A stretch of DNA of 64,000 nucleotides, taken from positions 1 to 64,000 of the forward strand of contig JANRLT010000034.1 of assembly GCA_033762255.1 (NCBI GenBank), given 5' to 3'. Source of the stretch: Pirellulales bacterium (GTDB lineage: Bacteria > Planctomycetota > Planctomycetia > Pirellulales > JALHPA01). Below the pieces are notes generated by a model. It saw nothing but the letters and a program-made list of their open reading frames with translations. It was not told the origin of the DNA and did not search any database. Positions 16,540-24,514 of the stretch are shown piece by piece. Both the position numbers and the translations under genes were made by a program. Positions within the stretch are counted from its first letter, which is position 1, and each line of letters begins with the position of its first letter.

Positions 16540-16763
16540 CCAAAAAAATAGTGTATCCAGGCAAGTTCTGGGGCTGGCGGAAAATACTAACCGCCGGCTG
16601 TCGGGTTGGTGCCACTTTTGACAATAAATGTGACGATCCCTGGTGGCCGCTTCCCGGTCGAGAGTGCCGGTAAACTCAATTCTACTACGTCGGCCCCAAA
16701 TTCAGAATTTGCCAGCATTCTTACTAGACGGCGGATTATCCGCAAAATTGTTACCACCACCAA

Positions 16764-16798
16764 CAAAAACACCCAGGTCCAATATGGAACCTGGGTGT
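16764..16798 (-). terminator. Rho-independent terminator of the BBP7-type gene
   Basis: Read on the minus strand, ACACCCAGGT pairs with ACCTGGGTGT (10 bp plus CC/GG inside, one bulge, AT-rich loop) and is followed at once by TTTTTGTTG. It lies 69 bp beyond the stop of the minus-strand outer-membrane gene. Outside this stem, the 327-bp gap 16540-16866 holds nothing else recognisable. Confidence 0.85.
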
Positions 16799-16866
16799 GT
16801 GGTTGAGGGCTTTTTGCGGATATTTTCGCGATCCCGCAGGGAATAGCCAGCGTGGGGATCAGCGGT

Positions 16867-18198
16867 TTAGCGATTGATTTCCACACCAAAGTTAAAGCCA
16901 TTCACAAAGAGGAACTCGTTATTTTCCTGTTCCTTGATAGTGGGGGCGGGAAGGATGTAATCAATTCGGCGGGCCGATCGGGCAATATCGCTGACGGCAA
17001 TTCCCGTGTAACCGATTTGCAGGGCGATCGCCTTGGTTACTTGATAACTCACGTCCAACCGCAACTCGCCGACCGCGGATAATTCTTCGTCAGAACGGGA
17101 GGCCAAAAATGCTTGTGAGTTACCTTGAGCGATTGTATTGCCGGGGGCTTTCAAGAAAAAGCCATCCAGACGTGCCTGTTGAAAGTTTACCCCCAACACA
17201 CCCCGCAATTCAGTCCCTACTTTCCAGCGGCCTTCTTCTCGTGACCAGCGAAAGCCGAGTTGGGGGCCGACGATATGGTTATTTGTCCGCATATTAATTT
17301 CGGCGGTATTAAAAACCCGAGCTAAACTGGGATCATTAGCGGCCAATTCAAAAATGTCCGTAAAGTTGATGTACCGCACGCCCAGGAGCCACTCAAAGTC
17401 GCCCCCATTGTGAAACCGGTCTAGGCGGTTGATGTGCATTAATTCGACCGTGCTAAACCGGGAGATATTTCGCAACAGCACATTCTGGAAAAACACAGGG
17501 AAGACAACTTGATCCGCAAAGTCTGTCCCGACAAAGGTGTCTAGGATGCCATCTTGCGGCGGAATGAATGGCGGAATACCACCGGTGGGCGTTCCCTGGT
17601 CAAAGTTGAACGGCCGGGTGTCGCCAAAGATGCCGTTGCCGTTCACATCATCATCGATGCCGTCCCCATTCAAATCAACAAAGCCAAACAGAGTGTTGAA
17701 CGGATCGAAAAATGCGATATTGGCAAACGCGGAGGTCGTGAACACCTGGTGATAATTATGCACATGGGCGGCCCCGATCATCCACCCATGCTGGTCGTTG
17801 ACATAGCCCAGTTCATATCGATTTCCCCAGACCCATTCAGTTTCGGTAAAGTCAGTGCTTAAATCATTAGTGTTGGGAAAAATTTCCAACCCTTCATTCA
17901 AAATTTGTTCGCTGGCGGGATCCCCGACAGGCACCGACTTGGGTCGGTTGAATGCCCAGACCACGCGGTCATAGTCAAAGAAAAAGCCTTCCTTGCGGTC
18001 CGGCCCATTGCCATACATGCTCAGATCGGCCGTTTCAAAGGGCCGGTAATTATGGTGGGCATAAAATTCCGCCGGCTCGGTATGATTGGAGGTCGGCGGG
18101 ACCTCGGAGTGGGCACCCGTCTGGCCGGACGCCACGGGGACCATGCCCCCTAGGACCGCGCCGGCAATCAACACCATCCAAATTTTCTTGAGCAACAT
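16867..18198 (-). CDS. BBP7-family outer-membrane beta-barrel protein
   Basis: 443 residues from the ATG at 18198, chosen because AAAGGTGG lies 9-12 nt upstream; the in-frame TTG at 18225 lacks this. Signal peptide: MLLKKIWMVLIAGAVLGGMV, cut near VASGQT. The mature chain alternates polar and aromatic residues. It contains the pattern I associate with the planctomycete BBP7 family: a LGVRYINFTDIFELA strand, NNHIVGPQLGFRW and KVGTELRGVLGVNFQQA, ending in strands FLFVNGFNFGVEINR. A loop VDLNGDGIDDDVNGNGIFG is rich in Asp/Asn/Gly and could bind calcium. The likely role is a porin-like or structural barrel in the outer membrane. It has its own terminator and a long upstream gap, so it is probably monocistronic. 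Confidence 0.82.
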   Translation of the reverse strand: MLLKKIWMVLIAGAVLGGMVPVASGQTGAHSEVPPTSNHTEPAEFYAHHNYRPFETADLSMYGNGPDRKEGFFFDYDRVVWAFNRPKSVPVGDPASEQILNEGLEIFPNTNDLSTDFTETEWVWGNRYELGYVNDQHGWMIGAAHVHNYHQVFTTSAFANIAFFDPFNTLFGFVDLNGDGIDDDVNGNGIFGDTRPFNFDQGTPTGGIPPFIPPQDGILDTFVGTDFADQVVFPVFFQNVLLRNISRFSTVELMHINRLDRFHNGGDFEWLLGVRYINFTDIFELAANDPSLARVFNTAEINMRTNNHIVGPQLGFRWSREEGRWKVGTELRGVLGVNFQQARLDGFFLKAPGNTIAQGNSQAFLASRSDEELSAVGELRLDVSYQVTKAIALQIGYTGIAVSDIARSARRIDYILPAPTIKEQENNEFLFVNGFNFGVEINR

Positions 18199-18679
18199 GA
18201 TGGGCTTCCACCTTTGCCAAAACAACAGGTTTCCAGGGCAGACTCTTGACCGCGCCCGAGTCGATGCCTCTGCTTACGACGAATTTATCGGATAGTCCAG
18301 TCGTAGGAGTTGAGCAAGAGTGTTAAACTCTAACGAAAATACCGAATATGCCAGGAAGTGCCAGTAAAATGGGTTGTTTGGGTAAAACAGTCCCTCGATC
18401 ATTCCCGTAACTGCCGTAAATATGGACAAATAAGCTAAACAGGGGGATTTTTCGCGAATGATGGTTTTATTTCTATGTAGAAGGTTTGTACACCCGACGC
18501 CGGAAATTTGTTTCTTGCGCTCAAAATGGATATACTCCTACTGGTCTACTGTTCTGCCTGATGCAACCTCGATTTGATAGATTTAGGCCAATTTTCCCCC
18601 CATTCTCCCGCCATTTTGTCAGCTTGCCCTTTTGACGCGGCAGAACCGGGCCTTTACCCCAACCCCAAACTTGTCCCGT
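18199..18679. other. divergent intergenic region
   Basis: About 480 bp between the minus-strand porin gene and the plus-strand TraB/TIKI-like gene. It should contain both promoters and the two 5' untranslated regions. I see no clear consensus hexamers or dyads. A 154-codon minus-strand frame starting within it (18985-18521) is antisense to the TraB-like gene and is not supported. Confidence 0.45.
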
Positions 18680-19705
18680 ATGCGCCAGATAGCAAAATTT
18701 TGCCTTTTGTTTGGCTTGGCGATTGTCGTCGGCCTGAATATTTTGGCCCGTCTGCTGGCCCAGCAGCCCGCGACGGCTCCGGCGACCCCTGCCGCACCCG
18801 CCAATAAAAGCCCGCACCAACAAAAAGCAGCCGATAACAAGGCCGCGAAGGCCCCCAGCGGAAAATTTTTGCGCGTGCAGCGGGATAAAAAAGGGACCGC
18901 GACCTCCTTGGATACCGGAATCGCGCATTACAAGAATCCTGCTGTCACGGATGGACCAATCGTCGATTTGATAAGCGCGGTCCATGTGGGGGAGAAAAAG
19001 TATTACGAGGAATTGAACAAGCTATTTGAAAAGTACGACGCCGTCCTGTACGAGCTGGTCGCCGAGGAAGGTACCCGCGTCCCCAAGGGGGGGGGCGAGC
19101 GGCGGGGGGTGATCTCGGGGATTCAGGGGGGGCTAAAGGATATGCTGGAACTGGAGTTTCAATTGGAACAGGTGGATTATCAAAAAGAAAACCTCGTTCA
19201 TGCGGATTTATCCCCCGAGAAATTCGCCGCGGCCATGAAAGAGCGGGGCGAAACCATGCTGAGCATGATGTTTCGCATGATGGGGCAATCGATGGCGATG
19301 CAGGGGGAAATGCAAGCCAAGGGTAAAAACACCGATATGGAAATCTTGATGGCGCTCTTTTCCAAGGATCGCCCCTTAAAGCTCAAGCGGGCCATGGCGG
19401 GTCAATTTGAAAATATGGAACTCTTTACCCAGGCGATGGGGGGGCCGGACGGTTCGACCATTATCGAAGGACGCAACGCCGCGTGCTTGGAGGTGCTCAA
19501 GAAAGAATTGGACGCTGGAAAAAAGAAGATCGCGATTTTTTATGGCGCGGGGCACATGACCGATATGGAAAAGCAGCTAGCCAAGAAATTTGAGCTTCAA
19601 TTTACTGGCGAGGATTGGTTGGAAGCGTGGGACATGCGGGATAAACCAGCCGCCGCCAAGCCCGCCCCTCGCCGCGCCCCCGCTGCGGGTAACTCCCCCA
19701 AGTAA
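18680..19705 (+). CDS. TraB/GumN/TIKI-family protein with N-terminal membrane anchor
   Basis: 342 residues from the ATG at 18680 (MRQIAKFCLLFGLAIVVGLN, a signal anchor or signal peptide). A TTG at 18632 would only add a Pro-rich leader. An Ala/Pro/Lys-rich linker follows. The core carries the TraB/TIKI pattern: DLISAVHVGEKKYYEELNK (conserved His-x-Gly), YDAVLYELVAEEG, the central TIIEGRNAACLEVL (E-x-R-N) and IFYGAGHMTDMEKQL near the end. TIKI members are metal-dependent proteases, whereas bacterial GumN/TraB members are poorly characterised. A Met-rich middle segment (MLSMMFRMMGQSMAMQGEM) is unusual. The C-terminal tail is Ala/Pro/Arg-rich. The location is probably periplasmic, facing outward from the inner membrane. 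The next gene begins 51 bp downstream on the same strand and may be co-transcribed. Confidence 0.75.
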   Translation: MRQIAKFCLLFGLAIVVGLNILARLLAQQPATAPATPAAPANKSPHQQKAADNKAAKAPSGKFLRVQRDKKGTATSLDTGIAHYKNPAVTDGPIVDLISAVHVGEKKYYEELNKLFEKYDAVLYELVAEEGTRVPKGGGERRGVISGIQGGLKDMLELEFQLEQVDYQKENLVHADLSPEKFAAAMKERGETMLSMMFRMMGQSMAMQGEMQAKGKNTDMEILMALFSKDRPLKLKRAMAGQFENMELFTQAMGGPDGSTIIEGRNAACLEVLKKELDAGKKKIAIFYGAGHMTDMEKQLAKKFELQFTGEDWLEAWDMRDKPAAAKPAPRRAPAAGNSPK

Positions 19706-19756
19706 ACGCGGCGATTGCCAGGATGCCGCTATTTACAATTCTTTCGGGGTGGTTGG

Positions 19757-20572
19757 ATGTCGCGATTGTCAATTAACGAGTTGACCACCTTTCGCTGGAC
19801 ACTGGCCGAGGACCTGCGGCATTATGCCTCGGCCGGTATACCGGCCATCGGCCTGTGGCGGCGCAAAATCGCCGATCTGGGGGATGATGCCGCCCGCCAA
19901 AATATCCGCCAGTCCGGACTGGCGATCTCTAGTCTGATGTGGGCGGGAGGGTTTACCAGCCATGATGGCGTCCCTTTTAAGGATGCGCTGGCCGACGCCG
20001 GTGAAGCCTTGGATTTTGCCAGCGGAGTTGGGGCCCCCATCCTGGTGGTCCACAGCGGCGGACGGGGGGGGCACACGCTCAACCACGCCCGCAGAATTTT
20101 TCAAAACGCGCTCAAGGAGCTATTGCCGCGGGCCGAAGCCGCGGGCGTGACCCTGGCGATTGAGCCCATGCACCCCCATTATGCCGCCGAATGGACCGTC
20201 TATGCCGGTTGGCAAGAAGCGCTCGACCTAGTTGTAGGGCAAAATTCACCCCGACTACGGTTGGTGCTGGATATGTATCATTATTCGCTGTTGCCCGAAA
20301 GGTTGGATTTATTGTCCGACATCGTCCCGTGGCTGGCGTTGGTGCAACTGGCCGATGGCAAGCAAACGCCCGAACACGAACAAGACCGCTGTCGATTGGG
20401 CGATGGCCGGGTCCCCCTGGTGGAACTGTTTGACCAATTGCGGGAACTTGGGTATGCAGGGGATTTTGATGTGGAGCTTTTTGGTCCGGAAATCGAGCGC
20501 TGTCACTATGGCGAACTGCTCAGCCATTGCAAAGCGGTCTTTGCACGGTTAAGCGGGGGGGATGTCAATTAA
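19757..20572 (+). CDS. sugar phosphate isomerase/epimerase (TIM barrel)
   Basis: 271 residues from the ATG at 19757 (MSRLSINELTTFRW), preceded by GGGGTGG. The TTG 14 codons upstream has no ribosome site. Xylose-isomerase-like TIM barrel (PF01261): GIPAIGLWRRKI, AISSLMWAGGFT, GAPILVVHSGGRGG, VTLAIEPMHP (conserved Glu), LRLVLDMYHYSLLP (Asp/His), LVQLADGKQTPEHEQDR with LGDGRVPL, and FDVELFGPEI. The E-P-M-H-P, D-M-Y-H, R-x-x-L-G-D-G and V-E-L-F set is a complete metal-binding active site of this superfamily, resembling IolE/IolI- and hydroxypyruvate-isomerase-like enzymes. Cytoplasmic. The specific sugar is unknown. Confidence 0.85.
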   Translation: MSRLSINELTTFRWTLAEDLRHYASAGIPAIGLWRRKIADLGDDAARQNIRQSGLAISSLMWAGGFTSHDGVPFKDALADAGEALDFASGVGAPILVVHSGGRGGHTLNHARRIFQNALKELLPRAEAAGVTLAIEPMHPHYAAEWTVYAGWQEALDLVVGQNSPRLRLVLDMYHYSLLPERLDLLSDIVPWLALVQLADGKQTPEHEQDRCRLGDGRVPLVELFDQLRELGYAGDFDVELFGPEIERCHYGELLSHCKAVFARLSGGDVN

Positions 20573-20672
20573 TAATTACTAATTAAAAATTAAGAATTTA
20601 ATACATGCAATAGAACATATTCTGCAGATTTACAATTATTTTTTCGTCACTCATCTCCGTGGCTGTCAATTC

Positions 20673-20704
20673 GGCAACAGAGTTGCCTCCTACCTCTCGC
20701 CACC
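20673..20704. repeat. interspersed palindrome (GGCAAC/GTTGCC type) and C-rich tail at a gene 3' end
   Basis: GGCAAC-AGA-GTTGCC-TCCTAC is followed by CTCTCGCCACCTCACTCC and then directly by the stop codon of the PQQ-propeller gene. This is the same arrangement as at 11880-12053. Confidence 0.6.
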
Positions 20705-22246
20705 TCACTCCGTCACATCGGCACAAATTAGACGGTCTGCGCCGCGCACATACAGCAGGCCATGAGAAATAATCGGGGCCGCCCAGGCGGGATAACGCAG
20801 CAGCAATTGCCCCGTAGCGGCATTTTGCGGGACCCAGGTGGCGACGCAGGAAAATTTTTGCGGATTGGTGGCTAATAGCAGCACATCGCCATTTTCGGTA
20901 AGACAAACAAAATGGTCCTCCACGTACAATAACGATGCCCGGCCCAGGCCCGCCTCGCTCCATTGCACCTTGCCCGTGGTTAACTCCACGCAACGTAATT
21001 CCGCCGAAGTATGCCGGCCACTAGAACCGTACACGTAACCCTGGTGATGTATGGGCGTGTTCCAGTGGGTTTGCAGGGATTTGGGTTTGCGGGGGTGGGG
21101 GTCGTCCCGCCAGACCACATCATAGCCGCCAGGTTTAATTCGTAGGACCGCGGTACCGGGACCATAACATTCAGAAATGAGCACCAGATCGCCCACAACG
21201 ACGGGATTACTGGCGTTCACGCTAAACAGATCATCGGCCCGCCAGGGAAAATGAAAATCTTGCTTGCCGGTAGCCGGTTCAAACCCGATCAGCCCGCCGC
21301 GGGCAAACATCAGCCCCCAGCGCCGCTGGCCAAGGGTCGTGGTGACGGGACTGGCGTAACTGGCTAGTTCGTCGCTGAACTGGTACTTTACTTGACCGGT
21401 GAGTTTGTCAAAAGCGACCACCGCGGAATCAGCACCCTTGACCAGGTCCAATCGCTGGGGATCGTCGATCGCGGAACCAGGGGGACTGCCACCCACATGC
21501 ACTAGTAATAGATCTCCCTCCACTAGGGGCGTGCTCCCCACGCCAAAGAAGTTTTGCACCACGTTAAATTTTTTGGCCGTGTCGCATTCCCATAGTTTTT
21601 CTCCATTGGCCAATTTCAGGCAGGTTAGCATCCCTTCCGCCCCAAATAGATACACCCGCGAGCCGTCGATCACCGGCGCGCAGCGGGGACCATTATCATA
21701 GCCAAAATTATCGATGTACGTGGAGGGGTGGCGGTATGTCCATAGTTCGCGACCGGTTTCACTTTCCACACAGATGGCGGTGGCCTGATTGCCGATTCGG
21801 TCATAGATGACGCACCGACCCCGCGAGATCGCGGGCATGCCATAACTGTTATGCAGTTTGCGTTCCCACAAGATCTGCGGAGGACGCGTTTGCCAATTTT
21901 TTCGCAGGCCGGTCTCGCTGGATTTGCTATCGCCGGTCGGCCCCAAAAACGACGGCCAATCCGTCCCTTTCGAGCGCGTGCCCAGGATGGGAATCTCGGC
22001 CAGATCAGCGGAAGTGGACTCTGCCCCCTTTGGCCCGGGTGGCAGGGAAAGTTTTTCTGAGGGAATGCCTGTCGCCGGGGAAGTCGAAGGAGGCGCGGCG
22101 CTGGAATTTGCCTGACCGGCGGGGGCGGGATTTTGCGTGCAACCCGCGCAAAAAAAAACGCATGTTCCCAGCGCTATCCCAAGCGCCAGCCGCGCGGCAC
22201 GGTAAATTACCTTTTGTTGCGGGGTAATGATCGCGGACAAAGTCAC
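20705..22246 (-). CDS. PQQ-like beta-propeller lipoprotein
   Basis: 513 residues from a GTG start preceded by GAGAGG. The N-terminus has a hydrophobic segment ending LGTCVFFCAGC, a plausible lipobox with lipidated Cys ~36, and then a Pro/Ala/Ser-rich linker. The body is a PQQ-like beta-propeller (BamB/alcohol-dehydrogenase repeat type). Blades include WPSFLGPTGD, RCVIYDRIGNQATAICVESE, TGRELWTYRHP, DGSRVYLFGAEGMLTCLKLA, NGEKLWECDTA and GLLYVRGADRLICADVTE. In planctomycetes such proteins are very common, usually serving as periplasmic scaffolds rather than PQQ enzymes. No quinoprotein catalytic Asp/Ca set is recognisable. Location: periplasmic face, membrane-tethered. Its neighbours are unrelated. 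Confidence 0.85.
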   Translation of the reverse strand: MTLSAIITPQQKVIYRAARLALGIALGTCVFFCAGCTQNPAPAGQANSSAAPPSTSPATGIPSEKLSLPPGPKGAESTSADLAEIPILGTRSKGTDWPSFLGPTGDSKSSETGLRKNWQTRPPQILWERKLHNSYGMPAISRGRCVIYDRIGNQATAICVESETGRELWTYRHPSTYIDNFGYDNGPRCAPVIDGSRVYLFGAEGMLTCLKLANGEKLWECDTAKKFNVVQNFFGVGSTPLVEGDLLLVHVGGSPPGSAIDDPQRLDLVKGADSAVVAFDKLTGQVKYQFSDELASYASPVTTTLGQRRWGLMFARGGLIGFEPATGKQDFHFPWRADDLFSVNASNPVVVGDLVLISECYGPGTAVLRIKPGGYDVVWRDDPHPRKPKSLQTHWNTPIHHQGYVYGSSGRHTSAELRCVELTTGKVQWSEAGLGRASLLYVEDHFVCLTENGDVLLLATNPQKFSCVATWVPQNAATGQLLLRYPAWAAPIISHGLLYVRGADRLICADVTE

Positions 22247-22378
22247 AAATTAGCCTCTCGGGGGGGGCGGACGACTATTAGTAATAGCCCTGGGCGAAGC
22301 GCGCAGGCTTCAATTAAGATAGCATATAGCGAAAGTGCCTAAAAGTTTTACCCGTCCGAAAGGCTAACGTGAACGCCC

Positions 22379-22804
22379 ATGCCCCTGGTGATCAGCAGCA
22401 AAGTCGCGATACCGGACCAGGAATTGAATTTTAGTTTTGCCCGCAGTTCCGGTCCGGGGGGGCAAAATGTGAATAAGGTGAATTCCAAGGCGATCTTGCA
22501 CTGGCCCGTGGTTTCTAGCGCGGCCTTGCCGCCGGATATCCGCGCGCGGTTTTTAAAGAAGTACCACACCCGGATTAACAACCAGGGAGAACTGGTCCTG
22601 CATAGCCAACTGTATCGCGATCAGCCTCAAAACGAAGAAGATTGCCGCCAAAAACTAAAGGCGATGATTACCAGCGTGCTCTATGCCCCCAAAGTGCGCA
22701 AAGCGACCAAACCCACCAAATCCAGCCAGCACAAGCGATTGGATACCAAAAGAACGCAATCCGCCAAAAAGCAAAATCGCCGTCAACCGCGTCGCGAAGA
22801 GTGA
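22379..22804 (+). CDS. arfB: peptidyl-tRNA hydrolase ArfB (ribosome rescue)
   Basis: 141 residues. The N-terminal domain carries the release-factor signature FARSSGPGGQNVNKVNSKAI, whose GGQ hydrolyses the ester bond of peptidyl-tRNA in the ribosomal P site. The domain continues with HWPVVSSAALPP and NNQGELVLHSQLYRDQPQN. The last ~40 residues are a Lys/Arg-rich tail (SSQHKRLDTKRTQSAKKQNR), which in ArfB enters the empty mRNA channel of stalled ribosomes. There is no codon-recognition domain and the length is that of ArfB/YaeJ rather than a true release factor. Cytoplasmic and probably monocistronic; the next gene is convergent. Confidence 0.92.
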   Translation: MPLVISSKVAIPDQELNFSFARSSGPGGQNVNKVNSKAILHWPVVSSAALPPDIRARFLKKYHTRINNQGELVLHSQLYRDQPQNEEDCRQKLKAMITSVLYAPKVRKATKPTKSSQHKRLDTKRTQSAKKQNRRQPRREE

Positions 22805-22854
22805 ACCCGGCCATTTTCCGGCTAAGGAGACGCGCCAGCAAAAATTTCCCCTTG

Positions 22855-23118
22855 CTAGTAACCCAGATTTTTTTCGATTTGCTGGGCTTCGCTGCTGAGA
22901 CCGAGGCGATTCTTGCCACTGGCGGCGGGACGGACTTGTTGGCCCCAGTTTTTAAAGTCGTCGCGAAAATTATTTTCAGGTTCCGCCGGTTGAAAGAGCG
23001 CGCAACCCCCTAAAAACGCCATTCCCCACACGCCGACGATCAACGTGGGCCAAAGTCCCCGACGTCCAGGCGCAAGCGCGGTTTGGGGCCGAATTGTGGC
23101 GGGTGGCGGATCTATCAT
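22855..23118 (-). CDS. small lipoprotein
   Basis: 87 residues. A Pro/Arg-rich start is followed by a hydrophobic stretch and a clear lipobox (VWGMAFLGGCALF, lipid-bearing Cys ~39). The mature part is ~49 residues, ending GLSSEAQQIEKNLGY. That C-terminal pattern, S-x-E-A-x-x-I-E-x-N-L-G, recurs in small planctomycete proteins I have seen, which supports a real gene of unknown function. CAAGGGA directly precedes the ATG. It is convergent with arfB, 50 bp apart. Confidence 0.65.
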   Translation of the reverse strand: MIDPPPATIRPQTALAPGRRGLWPTLIVGVWGMAFLGGCALFQPAEPENNFRDDFKNWGQQVRPAASGKNRLGLSSEAQQIEKNLGY

Positions 23119-23359
23119 TCCCTTGATTCCTGGCCGAATTGACGCAAATGCCCGGCGGCAAAGCCGAATCCCCTAGGCATGCGCGGCCCAATCATGCCAA
23201 AATACCGCGGTCCTGTCGAGGCGAATTTAACGTATAAAACCGCCCAAGCTGGAATGGTCCACCCCCTGGCCTGGCCAATAGCTTCTCGACCGGGGGTAGT
23301 TGCTACTATTTTTGATGGCGGTCATGGATCGCCAAGCCTCAATTCAGCCGGAGTCGGGC

Positions 23360-24049
23360 ATGTTGGACGTTTTGATTATCGCCCCCCATCCCGATGATGC
23401 CGAGCTAGGCATGGGGGGGGCGATTTGTAATCTCAAAGCCGCCGGGCGCAGTGTGGGCGTCTTGGATTTGACCAGCGGAGAGCCGACCCCCTATGGTTCA
23501 CCGCAAATTCGGGCCGCCGAAACCGCCGCGGCCACTAAAGTCCTTAACCTGGATTGGCGGGAAAACCTGGGCCTGCCCAATCGCAGTCTAGAGCCGACAT
23601 TGGCGGCACGCGGCGCGCTGGCGGCGGTCATCCGCCGGACCAAGCCGCGCTGGCTGTTTGCCCCGTACTGGGTCGATGCCCACCCGGACCATGTGGCGGC
23701 CACGGAATTAATAGAGGCAGCGCGCTTTTGGGCCAAGCTGACCAAAACCGATTTGCCATACGATCCCCACCATCCCCAGCGGGTCTTCTACTATTACTGC
23801 GTGCATTTGCGGGTGGTGGCGCAGCCCGCGTTTGTGCTGGATATATCTGAATATTGGGAAACGAAGTTGCGGGCGATCGAATGTTACCACAGCCAGTTTG
23901 TGGCCCAGCGACCGACGACCCCGCCGACATTTTTGGATCGGCTGCGGGACCAGGCGGCGTATTGGGGGTGGACCATTGGCACGGCTTATGGCGAACCTTA
24001 TGCCTGCAAGGAAGCGATCGGCATGACAGGATTTGGGGAGTTGATTTAG
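23360..24049 (+). CDS. bshB1: PIG-L/LmbE-family deacetylase, bacillithiol biosynthesis BshB1-type
   Basis: 229 residues from the ATG at 23360 (MLDVLIIAPHPDDAELGMGG) with GGAG ~10 nt upstream; more distal in-frame Mets at 23300 and 23324 add unlikely residues. The zinc motif A-P-H-P-D-D-A-E is followed by GRSVGVLDLTSGEPTPYGSP, RAAETAAA, NLGLPNRSL, WVDAHPDHVAATELIEAARF (second zinc motif, H-P-D-H) and ECYHSQF near the C-terminus. The motif T-x-G-E-P-T-P-x-G and the length fit the BshB1 branch, which deacetylates N-acetylglucosaminyl-malate to make the thiol bacillithiol. No bshA or bshC lies in the window, so the substrate is inferred from motif similarity only; a general N-acetylsugar deacetylase remains possible. 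Cytoplasmic. Confidence 0.82.
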   Translation: MLDVLIIAPHPDDAELGMGGAICNLKAAGRSVGVLDLTSGEPTPYGSPQIRAAETAAATKVLNLDWRENLGLPNRSLEPTLAARGALAAVIRRTKPRWLFAPYWVDAHPDHVAATELIEAARFWAKLTKTDLPYDPHHPQRVFYYYCVHLRVVAQPAFVLDISEYWETKLRAIECYHSQFVAQRPTTPPTFLDRLRDQAAYWGWTIGTAYGEPYACKEAIGMTGFGELI

Positions 24050-24191
24050 GTGGCGGAATTCGCCAGAATTCCAAAGCATTTGAGTAGCGAAGCTCACCAG
24101 AATTCCGAAACATTGAACAAACAAAAGCGTGGTAGCGGATTTCTCCAGAATTCGAAACATGTGGTAGCGGAATTCGCAAAAATTCCGTAGC
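24049..24191. repeat. degenerate repeats built on a GGAATTC palindrome
   Basis: About four copies of a ~35-45-bp unit start directly at the stop of the deacetylase gene. The core is TAGCGGAATTCGCCAGAATT followed by CCGAAACAT. The first copy contains the perfect dyad GGAATTC-GCCA-GAATTCC; later copies have decayed arms. The rest of the 465-bp gap (24192-24443) shows nothing recognisable. Confidence 0.7.
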
Positions 24192-24443
24192 TTAGAGCAA
24201 ATTTCATATGCATACTTGCTCAACAGATCGCAGGTAACCTTCTGCAACGGCAACAGGAATGAAACGGTGATTACCGGATGACGCCATAACGCTATGGGAG
24301 GATTTCCTCTCTCTCCATGAGTGGAGGGGAACGCAACGCGTTCTGATCATGGGCAATACGATGGATCATCGCCCTGCAATTAAAGTGCGGCGGTAAGAGT
24401 GTAGTGTAACATTTTGGTGAGAGGGATATTCTTTTGTCTCCAC

Positions 24444-24504
24444 CATCTCAAGGGACTGAGCTGATTACACTCTAACATCTCAGGGGACTGAGATGATTAC
24501 ACTC
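24444..24504. repeat. 29-bp direct repeat forming a hairpin, at the 3' end of the permease gene
   Basis: 24444-24472 and 24476-24504 match at 27 of 29 positions (CATCTCA-x-GGGACTGAG-x-TGATTACACTC). The second copy holds the perfect stem CATCTCAG-GGGA-CTGAGATG. It ends 10 bp from the stop of the minus-strand permease gene, so it may stabilise or end that transcript. Confidence 0.6.
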
Positions 24505-24514
24505 CCAAGCTCCC

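Noticed and set aside
18521-18985. 154-codon minus-strand frame upstream of the TraB-like gene
   Set aside because: It overlaps the signal-anchor region of a well-supported gene on the other strand and has no domain or start context.
24049-24191. CRISPR array
   Set aside because: Units are degenerate, spacing is irregular, there are no unique spacers of equal length, and no cas genes are in the window.
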